Positions 1-5,471 of a DNA stretch of 12,285 nt are shown here, piece after piece. The notes beneath the pieces are model-generated. The model did no database searches and was not told where the DNA came from. It was given only the letters and a program-made list of their open reading frames with translations. The stretch spans positions 1 to 12,285 of the forward strand of contig CALUBY010000016.1 of NCBI GenBank assembly GCA_943914435.1, given 5' to 3'. The translations under genes and the position numbers were made by a program. Origin of the DNA: an uncultured bacterium (GTDB lineage: Bacteria > Patescibacteriota > Minisyncoccia > Phycocordibacterales > Phycocordibacteraceae). The stretch's first letter is position 1. Each line of letters begins with the position of its first letter.

Positions 1-189
1 AAAGCGGGATACATAAATCACTCATGCGCCCCTAATTGCGAAACAGAGATTTCCAAAGGCCGGGTATTTGTGATGGCTATCAAGAATATTAAGCCCGGTG
101 AGGAACTCACGTATGACTACGGTGAGGAATATTGTCTTGAGCACTGCATACCGTGCAGGTGTTCGGCCAAGAAGCATCTCTATCAATAA
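1..189 (+). CDS. SET-domain protein, C-terminal fragment
   Basis: The reading frame is open from base 1 to a TAA at 187-189, giving the last 62 residues of a protein whose start lies upstream. The fragment carries the C-terminal half of a SET fold: an NHSC motif at residues 7-10 followed by PNC, then PGEELTYDYGEEY at about 36-48. These form the pseudoknot and the SAM/lysine-channel tyrosines of SET lysine methyltransferases. A cysteine-rich end follows (YCLEHCIPCRCSAKKH), resembling a post-SET zinc-binding segment. A second SET-domain gene follows 10 bases later on the same strand. The function is probably protein-lysine N-methylation in the cytoplasm; the substrate cannot be told. The family call is firm, but N-terminal domains are outside the window. 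Confidence 0.85.
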   Translation, partial: KAGYINHSCAPNCETEISKGRVFVMAIKNIKPGEELTYDYGEEYCLEHCIPCRCSAKKHLYQ

Positions 190-199
190 ATAATTGCCC

Positions 200-748
200 A
201 TGACTTCAGATCGTCTTTCGGTACCTGACAATATATACGTCGATACGTCAGTGCTTACCGGTGCCGGTCGAGGAGTCTTTGCTAAAGAACGTATCCCTGC
301 CGGAACTCTGATAGAGCAGTGTCCGGTGGTAGCACTTCCTGACAAGCGAGATAGAGACCGTCTTCGAAAAACCGGCCTCGTGAACTATTACTTTCTGTGG
401 GGAGAAAAGCGCGATTGCGCTGCTATTTGTTTGGGATGGGGAGCGGTCTATAACCATTCATTCGAACCCAACGCTCGTTACGAGAAGGTGATGGAAGACT
501 TACGAATGGACTTCACGGCTCTTAGAGACATTGAAGCAGGAGAAGAAATTTTTGTTAATTATAATGGCGCACCTGATGACCGTAGACCTCTTCGTATGCC
601 GGGTATTCCATCTGAGGCAGGAGGAATGCCTAAGGCAACACTCCCATATCCTCTTGGGGGGTTGGTGAGACGAGCAAAACTCCTTAGTGCCTGGGTATCA
701 GGCCAATCGTCCGGGTTTGCGTTTGTGCTTGTGGCTGCAGGATACTAA
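200..748 (+). CDS. SET-domain protein-lysine methyltransferase-like protein
   Basis: This 182-aa protein is read from ATG 200; a TTG at 194 is in frame but less likely. It is a near-minimal SET domain: GRGVFA at about 23-28 (SAM-binding N-terminal motif), YNHSFEPNA at about 84-92 (NHS/pseudoknot motif) and AGEEIFVNYNG at about 113-123 (C-terminal catalytic tyrosine motif). It resembles the small bacterial SET proteins that end soon after the NYNG motif. Here about 55 further residues follow (from about 128), rich in Gly, Pro, Leu and Ala and with no recognisable motif. That tail may be a lineage-specific extension or the product of an old frameshift. The start lies 10 bp after the preceding SET gene, so the two are probably co-transcribed. 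No Shine-Dalgarno is visible. The stop overlaps the stop of the convergent M23 gene. The substrate is unknown. Confidence 0.85.
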   Translation: MTSDRLSVPDNIYVDTSVLTGAGRGVFAKERIPAGTLIEQCPVVALPDKRDRDRLRKTGLVNYYFLWGEKRDCAAICLGWGAVYNHSFEPNARYEKVMEDLRMDFTALRDIEAGEEIFVNYNGAPDDRRPLRMPGIPSEAGGMPKATLPYPLGGLVRRAKLLSAWVSGQSSGFAFVLVAAGY

Positions 749-1245
749 TCCACGCGCCGCGCGTACATTCCGTTCCAGTACGGCTCAGGATCAAACGTTC
801 CATCGGCATCGTTTCGGTCGAGATTACGATATCCAATCAGGCCGCGTGTGACTCGTTTCGGAGCGATATGCACGTGAGTACCAGTAGCCTCGCCGGTGCG
901 CCCGCCGAGCGCAATCAGGTCACCAACGGCAACTTTTGTTCCTTGCGTCACGCGTACTTCTTTGAGGTGCATAAACGTAAGCTCTACCCGTGCACTTTTT
1001 CCGTCATCAAACTCATAGAGTGCGTTTGAGAGTAGGCACACGAAGGTGCCTGATCCTTTTTCTTGAAATCCGACGAGTGTCACTTTTGCGTCAAAAGGGG
1101 CTCGTATTTCTTGCCCATCAACAAGATCAAGATCGATACCGTTGTGGCGCATAAAACCAAACTTTTTGTAAAGCTCATCAGTAACGCCCCATGCTCGGTT
1201 TACTCGGTGAGGAGAGACAGGATAGTACAGAGAGAGTGTTCCCAT
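745..1245 (-). CDS. M23 family metallopeptidase (LytM-like), no signal peptide
   Basis: The 166-aa protein consists almost entirely of a peptidase M23 domain. Visible zinc ligands and catalytic residues are H34 and D38 in HNGIDLD, H93 in FMHLK, and the H124/H126 pair in GTHVHIAPK. The family cleaves peptide cross-links in peptidoglycan. The N-terminus (MGTLSLYYPVSPHRVNRAWGV) has no signal peptide or membrane segment and leads straight into the motif seen in phage-type and CPR M23 enzymes (x-N-x-x-W/F-G-V). The protein is therefore either released by lysis or exported by an unobvious route, or it acts as an endolysin-like remnant. The ATG at 1243-1245 is chosen because a TAGTAT box ends 6 bp upstream. 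The stop TAG overlaps the TAA of the convergent SET gene. The family is certain; the biological role is inferred. Confidence 0.9.
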   Translation of the reverse strand: MGTLSLYYPVSPHRVNRAWGVTDELYKKFGFMRHNGIDLDLVDGQEIRAPFDAKVTLVGFQEKGSGTFVCLLSNALYEFDDGKSARVELTFMHLKEVRVTQGTKVAVGDLIALGGRTGEATGTHVHIAPKRVTRGLIGYRNLDRNDADGTFDPEPYWNGMYARRVD

Positions 1246-1251
1246 GCCTCC

Positions 1252-1257
1252 ATACTA
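1252..1257 (-). promoter_or_regulatory. -10 box for the M23 gene, leaderless spacing
   Basis: On the minus strand TAGTAT is followed by GGAGGC and then the ATG. The 6-nt gap places transcription start at or next to the start codon. The GGAGG string touches the ATG too closely to be a normal Shine-Dalgarno. A weak TGAAGA lies 17 bp upstream. Confidence 0.45.
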
Positions 1258-1330
1258 CCATCCGACTCATGAGGTCTTCATGCAGGTAGTGTCACTATAA
1301 AGAAGTATTAGGTAACCTACTTACTCCTTC

Positions 1331-1684
1331 ATGGACGCATACGCAGCTTCTTCCACCAAGCCTCTTTATCGCGGTACTCAAATAATCTGGTATGTCCTTG
1401 GTGTGCTTGAGGTAATTCTCGCATTCCGATTTGTGTTAAAGCTTCTGGGAGCAAATCCTGTTGCTGGGTTCTCGAACCTCATATACTCAGTGTCATATCC
1501 ATTCACTGTGCCGTTTTCAACGGTGTTTGGTGCGCCAAGCATTTCAACAAGTGTCTTTGAGTGGACGACACTCCTTGCGATGGTTGTGTACTGGTTCGTG
1601 GCCTTTGCGCTCATAAAGCTTCTTACTATGAGCAAGGCCGTTACGACTCCTGAGGCTGCAGCAAAGCTTGATTCACAGGCATAG
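1331..1684 (+). CDS. YggT family integral membrane protein
   Basis: The 117-aa protein has two hydrophobic segments, about residues 18-40 (IIWYVLGVLEVILAFRFVLKLLGAN) and 79-98 (LLAMVVYWFVAFALIKLL). They are joined by a loop with an FSNLIYSVSYPFTVPFSTVFG pattern. The aromatic/arginine pattern RFVLKLLGANP is typical of YggT-family proteins, which sit in the cytoplasmic membrane and in other bacteria lie near cell-division or osmotic-shock genes; the biochemical role is not established. A polar Ala-rich tail follows. The gene stands alone, divergent from the M23 gene and followed by a terminator. Candidate -10 elements (TATAAA at 1296-1301, TATTAG at 1306-1311) lie upstream, but neither is decisive. 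Confidence 0.85.
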   Translation: MDAYAASSTKPLYRGTQIIWYVLGVLEVILAFRFVLKLLGANPVAGFSNLIYSVSYPFTVPFSTVFGAPSISTSVFEWTTLLAMVVYWFVAFALIKLLTMSKAVTTPEAAAKLDSQA

Positions 1685-1699
1685 CCTTTACATTAAAAA

Positions 1700-1727
1700 A
1701 ACCGGCACCCTCACTGGGGTGCCAGTT
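1700..1727. terminator. Bidirectional intrinsic terminator
   Basis: The stem GGCACCC/GGGTGCC (1704-1710 with 1717-1723) has a 6-nt loop, an A-run on its left and a TTCTTTTG run on its right. It lies between the convergent YggT gene and the 207-aa gene, and its symmetry suits both strands. Confidence 0.8.
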
Positions 1728-1757
1728 CTTTTGACTTGTTCTCGGTGAGAGAATATT

Positions 1758-2381
1758 TTACTGGCTGATGCGAACGGTTTTTGCGATAGATTCGATACTC
1801 TCCCTGTCTGCTTCCTCAGCGCTTACGTTCAAGGGCGGATGGATAACAAGTACCTTTGTTGCGGTTGCTGATGTTGAGAGCACGAAGGCAATGTAGGGTC
1901 CTTTATCAATCTCTGCGACCGTGCCTGCTGTGCGATCTGTTAACTCACCGTTTAAGAGAATCTTGAAGCCAGTTGTTCCCGAGGTGGTGACAAATGGTAC
2001 GGCACTTTTAAGGCCGGTACAGGTGAATGATTGATTTGGGCCGTCAGCATCACAAAGTCGTGAAAGCTGTCTTGCTGCCGCCTCAGTGAGTGACTCGCCG
2101 GACTGTCCCTCAATGGTTTCGACACGTATATCGGCAACACCGTCTATCCCGCCTTCCGTAAGAGTACCAATGGTTGCTATCTCAGGAGTGTATTCAAGGA
2201 TGTCTAGTGTCTCGGGGTACGTAAGAGAAAATCCATGGAGTGAGTTCTCATAGGTTTTTGCGGTAGCCTCCGTTGCTATCTGTTCCGGAGAGAGAGGTTC
2301 GTTTGGTTTGAACATCACGATGAAACCAACAACAGCGATGATGAACAGACCACTGAAAACAATAGATAGGATACGGTTCAT
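1758..2381 (-). CDS. Membrane-anchored extracytoplasmic hypothetical protein
   Basis: This 207-aa protein begins with a short positive N-terminus and one hydrophobic segment at about residues 5-24 (LSIVFSGLFIIAVVGFIVMF). It looks like an uncleaved signal anchor, since no lipobox is seen. The rest is soluble and acidic. It contains GFSLTYPETLDILEYTP at about 50-66, an opening reminiscent of small PsbP-like or CPR surface domains (a 'GFSLTYP' beta strand), then alternating strands and two cysteines (in RLCDAD and FTCTGL) that could form a disulfide outside the cell. No catalytic motif is seen. It is probably an exported, membrane-tethered domain; the function is unknown. The ATG is preceded by a leader of about 17 nt after a TATACT box. 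Confidence 0.7.
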   Translation of the reverse strand: MNRILSIVFSGLFIIAVVGFIVMFKPNEPLSPEQIATEATAKTYENSLHGFSLTYPETLDILEYTPEIATIGTLTEGGIDGVADIRVETIEGQSGESLTEAAARQLSRLCDADGPNQSFTCTGLKSAVPFVTTSGTTGFKILLNGELTDRTAGTVAEIDKGPYIAFVLSTSATATKVLVIHPPLNVSAEEADRESIESIAKTVRISQ

Positions 2382-2405
2382 AAGAAAGAATTAGGGTGTG
2401 AGGCG

Positions 2406-2411
2406 AGTATA
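2406..2411 (-). promoter_or_regulatory. -10 box for the 207-aa gene
   Basis: On the minus strand the sequence reads GAGGTATACTCG, with TATACT as the hexamer. The ATG lies 24 nt beyond it. No clear -35 is present, and there is no Shine-Dalgarno in the leader. Confidence 0.4.
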
Positions 2412-2459
2412 CCTCGCTACTTCATCGAGCGTACAGGCGGTATGCGGTTTACTGTATTC

Positions 2460-2615
2460 ATGACTAAAACACCAAATTTCCCAAATACCGGTGCACAGCT
2501 GCGCCAAGAAGCGAAGCGAACAGGACCAGACGGGTCGGGGAAGCCAGGGCGCGTTACTCATAAGGGAGGCTCACCAACCTCAAACAAGGCAACAGGAGGA
2601 AAGAACGCTCGGTAA
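2460..2615 (+). CDS. Small basic hypothetical protein, 51 aa
   Basis: A short frame runs from ATG 2460 to TAA 2613-2615. The product is rich in Lys, Arg, Gly, Asn, Thr and Pro and has no cysteine or hydrophobic segment. It starts MTKTPNFPNTGAQLRQEAK and ends GGKNAR, so it is probably disordered and nucleic-acid- or ribosome-binding in character. Support as a gene is the promoter-like upstream sequence (GCGGTATGCGG, TACTGT), the exact fit between its stop and a strong terminator starting 4 bp later, and the lack of a better use for the interval. No homologue is recognised and there is no Shine-Dalgarno. Longer frames overlapping it in other phases look like chance. Confidence 0.5.
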   Translation: MTKTPNFPNTGAQLRQEAKRTGPDGSGKPGRVTHKGGSPTSNKATGGKNAR

Positions 2616-2618
2616 GCA

Positions 2619-2648
2619 AAAACACCGGTCTCTAGTGACCGGTGTTTT
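2619..2648. terminator. Bidirectional intrinsic terminator shared by two small ORFs
   Basis: A perfect 12-bp stem AAAACACCGGTC/GACCGGTGTTTT (2619-2630 with 2637-2648) encloses a 6-nt loop. It has A-run and T-run flanks, so it works in both directions. It sits exactly between the stop codons of the convergent 51-aa and 38-aa frames. Confidence 0.9.
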
Positions 2649-2652
2649 CTAT

Positions 2653-2769
2653 TTATCGAGCGGGCTTCCGTGCGTCCTTGCGAGCCTGCTTAATAGCAAG
2701 ACGCTTCTTGGTTTTTGGAGGGCTCTTCCTCGGTTTCTTCGGGCTTACCCCGTGACTGTTTGCTGCCAT
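2653..2769 (-). CDS. Very small, highly basic protein, 38 aa
   Basis: On the minus strand an ATG at 2767-2769 opens 38 codons ending in TAA at 2653-2655. Fourteen of 38 residues are Lys or Arg, in patterns such as PKKPRKSPPKTKKR and KQARKDARK. The N-terminal half resembles the proline-spaced basic tails of histone-H1-like or ribosomal-protein-like peptides; the C-terminal half could form a basic helix. Its stop lies 5 bp before a strong shared terminator, and a TGGTATACAT promoter-like box lies 19 nt upstream of the ATG. Together these support expression. It is plausibly a nucleic-acid-binding or ribosome-associated peptide, but this is inference from composition only. Confidence 0.5.
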   Translation of the reverse strand: MAANSHGVSPKKPRKSPPKTKKRLAIKQARKDARKPAR

Positions 2770-2788
2770 ATAGTTCGATTAGGTTGTA

Positions 2789-2796
2789 TGTATACC
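2789..2796 (-). promoter_or_regulatory. Extended -10 box for the 38-aa ORF
   Basis: The minus strand reads TATGGTATACATACAACC, giving an extended -10 of the TGGTATACA type. The predicted start is about 12 nt before the ATG. Confidence 0.4.
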
Positions 2797-2859
2797 ATAC
2801 TACGAAACCGTACGAAAAGCTCGGATAGGGGGGTGAAAGGTGGAGTAGTACCTCCGGGC

Positions 2860-2868
2860 TGGTATAGT
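2860..2868 (+). promoter_or_regulatory. Extended -10 box for the lipid kinase operon
   Basis: TGGTATAGT ends 8 nt before the ATG at 2877, so the transcript should start within about two bases of the start codon. No -35 hexamer is evident at 16-18 bp upstream. Confidence 0.5.
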
Positions 2869-2876
2869 CAGTCTCT

Positions 2877-3755
2877 ATGGAACCCTCTATTCTCACGGTC
2901 GCTTCTCTTAAGGTGGGCGCAATCATAAACACCTCAAGTGGAAGTGCAGACAACTCTTCTGAGGAGATATTGCAGGGACTCTTCCAAGAAGCGGGTGTTA
3001 CAGACCCACGCATATGGAGCGGGGAGGGAGAGGATATGGATAAAATCTTTAAAGAGGTACAGGCTGCAAACCTGGGACTACTCGTGGTGCTTGGGGGTGA
3101 CGGAACCATACGTGCCGCCGCTCAGACCGTCTCCGGAACAAAGACGCTTCTTTTGCCGCTTCCAGGCGGAACGATGAACATGCTGCCTAAGGCGCTCTAT
3201 GGAAATCTCACCTGGCAAGAGGTGCTAACGCAAACACTCGCGCACCCAAAAGCCCGCACCATATCAGGCGGCACACTGGGCAATGAAATGTTTTTCATTG
3301 CCGCTATTATCGGCGCACCGGCGCGCTTTGCGCACGCACGTGAAGCGGTGCGCGCCGGAAAAATACGGGAAGCGCTTCAACGAGCACGCGCAGTGTTCCG
3401 GAAACGATTTACCGTTCGCATACGGTATGCCTTTGATGAGACCCATACGGGGGTGGCAGAAGCGGTTGGTGTTATTTGTCCGCTTATATCGAGTGCACTC
3501 CCTGACGAGCACCCAAGTTTTGAGGCTGCCGTTATTGATGTGCGTACGGTGGGGCAGGTGCTTGGGCTCGCTACCGCCGCTGCCTTTGGGGCGTGGCGTG
3601 ATGATGCGAATGTCACCGTCGTCCCGTCGGTTCGTTTGCGGATTTCATCACGCCGCAGCATACCCGCGATTGTTGATGGTGAGCTGATTCAGATAGGTAA
3701 GAAAGCGGAAGCGGTTTTTATTCCTCATGCATTTACGGCAATGGTGCCGGCATAG
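2877..3755 (+). CDS. Diacylglycerol kinase family (YegS/DAGK-like) lipid kinase
   Basis: The 292-aa protein matches the DAGK catalytic fold. It has an N-terminal strand with IINTSSGSA (equivalent of the NPxSG nucleotide loop) at about 16-24, the GGDGT signature at 73-77, PLPGGTMNMLPKAL at about 95-107 (equivalent of PxGTxNxxA), and the late DGE at 267-269. The family transfers phosphate from ATP to lipid hydroxyls such as diacylglycerol or sphingoid-type lipids at the inner face of the membrane. The exact substrate cannot be read from sequence. Length is normal for the bacterial YegS-like group. It is the first gene of a two-gene operon: the HAD gene starts 3 bp after its stop. The start is chosen because an extended -10 box ends 8 nt before this ATG and no internal ATG fits better. 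Confidence 0.9.
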   Translation: MEPSILTVASLKVGAIINTSSGSADNSSEEILQGLFQEAGVTDPRIWSGEGEDMDKIFKEVQAANLGLLVVLGGDGTIRAAAQTVSGTKTLLLPLPGGTMNMLPKALYGNLTWQEVLTQTLAHPKARTISGGTLGNEMFFIAAIIGAPARFAHAREAVRAGKIREALQRARAVFRKRFTVRIRYAFDETHTGVAEAVGVICPLISSALPDEHPSFEAAVIDVRTVGQVLGLATAAAFGAWRDDANVTVVPSVRLRISSRRSIPAIVDGELIQIGKKAEAVFIPHAFTAMVPA

Positions 3756-3758
3756 TCT

Positions 3759-4322
3759 ATGCATTACTTCATTGATTTCGATCGCACGTTGTTTGATACG
3801 CCTTCCTTCAAGAAGGCTATCCGCGTACGTCCTACGGTGCTTGAGCTTATTCGTGAGTTCAAAGAAGTGATACGTGAGGCCTTCGGTCCGTCTACTCAAA
3901 AGACCCGCTGGCGCATATTTAATCGGACCTGGGGCACCTTTCTTAGTCACGGACGATTTGCGTTTACTCCTGACGAGCTGAAAGGATTTCTGTATCCCGA
4001 TGTGGCACCCTTCCTTGCAACGCACTCAGCTACGGTGGTGACCTATGGCGTACGCGCATTTATAACGGCAAAGGTCACTGCGGCGCTCACGGACTTGCCC
4101 TTAACAGAGGTTATATATACGAGCCGCAAGAAGGGAAGGACCATACGAAAACTCTGCGAGAAGGTAGGAGGTACGTGCACGTTTATTGATGACGCACACT
4201 TTCAGCTTGAATCAGTTGCGCGATATTGCCCCGACATTGATGTTATTGAAATGCGACGAGATGACCAGAAGGGAGACGGAAGATGGCGGGTCATTAGGTC
4301 GCTTGATGAACTTCTTGATTGA
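3759..4322 (+). CDS. HAD-superfamily hydrolase-like protein
   Basis: The 187-aa protein has the ordered HAD motifs: motif I DFDRTLFDT with nucleophile D6 and D8; a helical cap-like insert at about 18-80; motif II with T95 in VVTYG; motif III lysines K124/K125 in SRKKGRT; and acidic motif IV D144/D145 in FIDDAH. This is the complete set expected of a phosphohydrolase or phosphotransferase. It starts 3 bp after the lipid kinase stop with no Shine-Dalgarno, so translation is probably coupled. A lipid-phosphate or nucleotide phosphatase role would fit the neighbour, but this is inference. The end of the gene overlaps the promoter of the next gene. Confidence 0.8.
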   Translation: MHYFIDFDRTLFDTPSFKKAIRVRPTVLELIREFKEVIREAFGPSTQKTRWRIFNRTWGTFLSHGRFAFTPDELKGFLYPDVAPFLATHSATVVTYGVRAFITAKVTAALTDLPLTEVIYTSRKKGRTIRKLCEKVGGTCTFIDDAHFQLESVARYCPDIDVIEMRRDDQKGDGRWRVIRSLDELLD

Positions 4323-4348
4323 GGATAGGGAAAATTGGGCTGTATGAT
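4319..4348 (+). promoter_or_regulatory. Sigma70-like promoter for the 134-aa gene
   Basis: TTGAGG and TATGAT are separated by 18 bp. The -35 overlaps the stop region of the HAD gene. The predicted start near 4355 gives a leader of about 68 nt, unusually long for this window. Confidence 0.5.
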
Positions 4349-4423
4349 GCTCGCGCGTTGACGGCTAGAAGCCACTATGTCATCGTTTCAGGAGTCTAGG
4401 CTGCAGATAAAAAGGGTAATCAC

Positions 4424-4828
4424 ATGCAGACCGCCGCTCTTTCTACCGTCCCGCGGATTCCGTTCGGTACTCCTATCGTCTATTCCAATCCTTGCACTGG
4501 CTTTAGTGCGGGTGATTGTTTCGATGGGCAGTTTAAAAATCTATCCGCTGAGGAAGTGGCTAGCCTGAAGCTGGGTACCACTGTCTTCATCGATTTCTAT
4601 CCGATGCACCTGAACAAAAATGTCCGCGGTTATTTCAAGGGCATGATCACCTACAGTAAGAAGGAAGGTGATTACGTTTACGTCGGTTTTGAATGTGGCG
4701 ATGGTCCTAAGGACATATTGCGTATTCGGATCGACGACACGCACACCTCCTTTTTTGTGGTTGCCGATGAAGAAGAGCTCGCTCGCACACTCGAGGAGGT
4801 TCCGCTTGCTTTAATTGTCTACAAATAG
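4424..4828 (+). CDS. Hypothetical protein, 134 aa
   Basis: No family is recognised. The protein has no signal peptide or membrane helix. It is strand-rich and acidic towards the end (DEEELARTLEEV). Segments such as VFIDFYPMHLNKNVRGYFKGMITYSKKEGDYVYVG and ILRIRIDD suggest a small beta-barrel core at about 48-115. Three cysteines are present (in NPCTG, GDCFDG and FECGDG). The ATG at 4424 has a weak purine tract (AAAAAGGG) 7 nt upstream. The unit is bounded by its own promoter and a strong terminator, so it is monocistronic. It could be a lineage-specific cytoplasmic protein; nothing in its neighbours suggests a role. Confidence 0.65.
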   Translation: MQTAALSTVPRIPFGTPIVYSNPCTGFSAGDCFDGQFKNLSAEEVASLKLGTTVFIDFYPMHLNKNVRGYFKGMITYSKKEGDYVYVGFECGDGPKDILRIRIDDTHTSFFVVADEEELARTLEEVPLALIVYK

Positions 4829-4854
4829 ACTGATCCAGAACGGTCCATTTTAAA

Positions 4855-4878
4855 CCCCCTCCCAGCGGAGGGGGTTTT
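4855..4878 (+). terminator. Intrinsic terminator of the 134-aa gene
   Basis: The perfect stem CCCCCTCC/GGAGGGGG (4855-4862 with 4867-4874) has a CAGC loop and is followed by TTTT. It lies 27 bp after the stop. Confidence 0.9.
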
Positions 4879-4914
4879 GACTTGAGGAATGAGTAGACCC
4901 TTTTTACTGCAGTG

Positions 4915-4947
4915 AAGCAAAAGGCGCCCTCTGGGCGCCTTTTGCTT
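4915..4947. terminator. Intrinsic terminator, mainly for the 89-aa gene
   Basis: A 15-bp stem (AAGCAAAAGGCGCCC with GGGCGCCTTTTGCTT) closes on a TCT loop. Its A/T ends make it usable in both directions. It lies 14 bp after the stop of the minus-strand 89-aa gene, and a second terminator lies just beyond for the plus strand. Confidence 0.85.
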
Positions 4948-4960
4948 TCTCTCCTAATTT

Positions 4961-5230
4961 CTATTCGGGCATCATTTCAGGGCCGGTAGGATTGAGTACC
5001 TCAGGGTGCATACCTGCCTTACACTCGAGAACGAACGCCTCTGCAGCTTCGCCGCTTGGGAAGGTCATATAGGCGAGCGCACCTTCACATGCTACATCGA
5101 GCTCTGGGTTACTTTCGTTCTCTACTGCCGCAGGCATGTCTACAGGTTCACTCCTGTTCATTGCATAGGTAATTCCGCCAACTATCACGATTCCGAGCAC
5201 TATGAGGATTATGATGTTTGTTTTTGTCAT
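4961..5230 (-). CDS. Small membrane-anchored hypothetical protein, 89 aa
   Basis: The start is taken as the ATG at 5228-5230. An in-frame TTG 18 bp further upstream overlaps the -10 box and is rejected. The protein has a four-residue polar start, one hydrophobic segment at about 5-23 (NIIILIVLGIVIVGGITYAM), then an acidic linker and a conserved-looking end with CEGALAYMTFPSGEAAEAFVLECKAGMHPEV. The two cysteines could form a disulfide outside the membrane. It resembles short single-pass proteins common in CPR genomes, but no function is known. It is monocistronic, with a promoter directly before the ATG and a terminator after the stop. Confidence 0.7.
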   Translation of the reverse strand: MTKTNIIILIVLGIVIVGGITYAMNRSEPVDMPAAVENESNPELDVACEGALAYMTFPSGEAAEAFVLECKAGMHPEVLNPTGPEMMPE

Positions 5231-5236
5231 GGATAC

Positions 5237-5242
5237 AGTATA
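5237..5242 (-). promoter_or_regulatory. -10 box for the 89-aa gene, leaderless spacing
   Basis: TATACT on the minus strand is followed by GTATCC and then the ATG. The 6-nt gap predicts a leaderless mRNA and decides the start codon. Confidence 0.5.
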
Positions 5243-5301
5243 ACGCAACAGGAAAGAGTATCTTTGGTAGGGTTACTTCCGTGAGTTCAACAAGTAAACG
5301 C

Positions 5302-5321
5302 ACCGCCCCACCTTGGGCGGT
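5302..5321. other. GC-rich hairpin in the 5249-5471 intergenic region
   Basis: ACCGCCC/GGGCGGT pairs around a CACCTT loop, with weaker AAGTAA/TTACTT pairing outside. On the plus strand it is followed by a T-rich stretch, so it may be a terminator, although no + gene reads into it. The rest of 5249-5471 holds degenerate tRNA-like words (CGAATCCTGC at 5338-5347, GCCTCGAACC near 5361) and the asparaginase terminator. No gene is seen. Confidence 0.5.
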
Positions 5322-5414
5322 CTTACTTCTTTGTTTTCGAATCCTGCAAGCTCCCTTGAGCCTCGAACCTTCTTTGTATTAAATAGGATATTTGTTCCAG
5401 TCATATAAAAGAAA

Positions 5415-5444
5415 AGAAGCCGCTGGGTGAACCATACGGCTTCT
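5415..5444 (-). terminator. Intrinsic terminator of the asparaginase gene
   Basis: AGAAGCCG and CGGCTTCT pair around a 14-nt loop. On the minus strand the stem is followed by a T-rich run (TTTCTTTTATAT). It lies 27 bp after the asparaginase stop. Confidence 0.75.
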
Positions 5445-5471
5445 CTACAGGTCTTAATGCCGAAAGGATCA

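Noticed and set aside
2491..2928. A 145-codon + frame across the small ORFs
   Set aside because: It reads through a strong terminator and the start of the lipid kinase, and its composition is not protein-like.
4377..4568. A 63-codon frame starting in the leader of the 134-aa gene
   Set aside because: It overlaps the larger, better-supported frame with no separate signals. A regulatory upstream ORF is possible but not supported.
5338..5400. A possible degraded tRNA gene
   Set aside because: There are T-arm-like words but no acceptor or anticodon stem can be closed; treated only as tRNA-like repeats.
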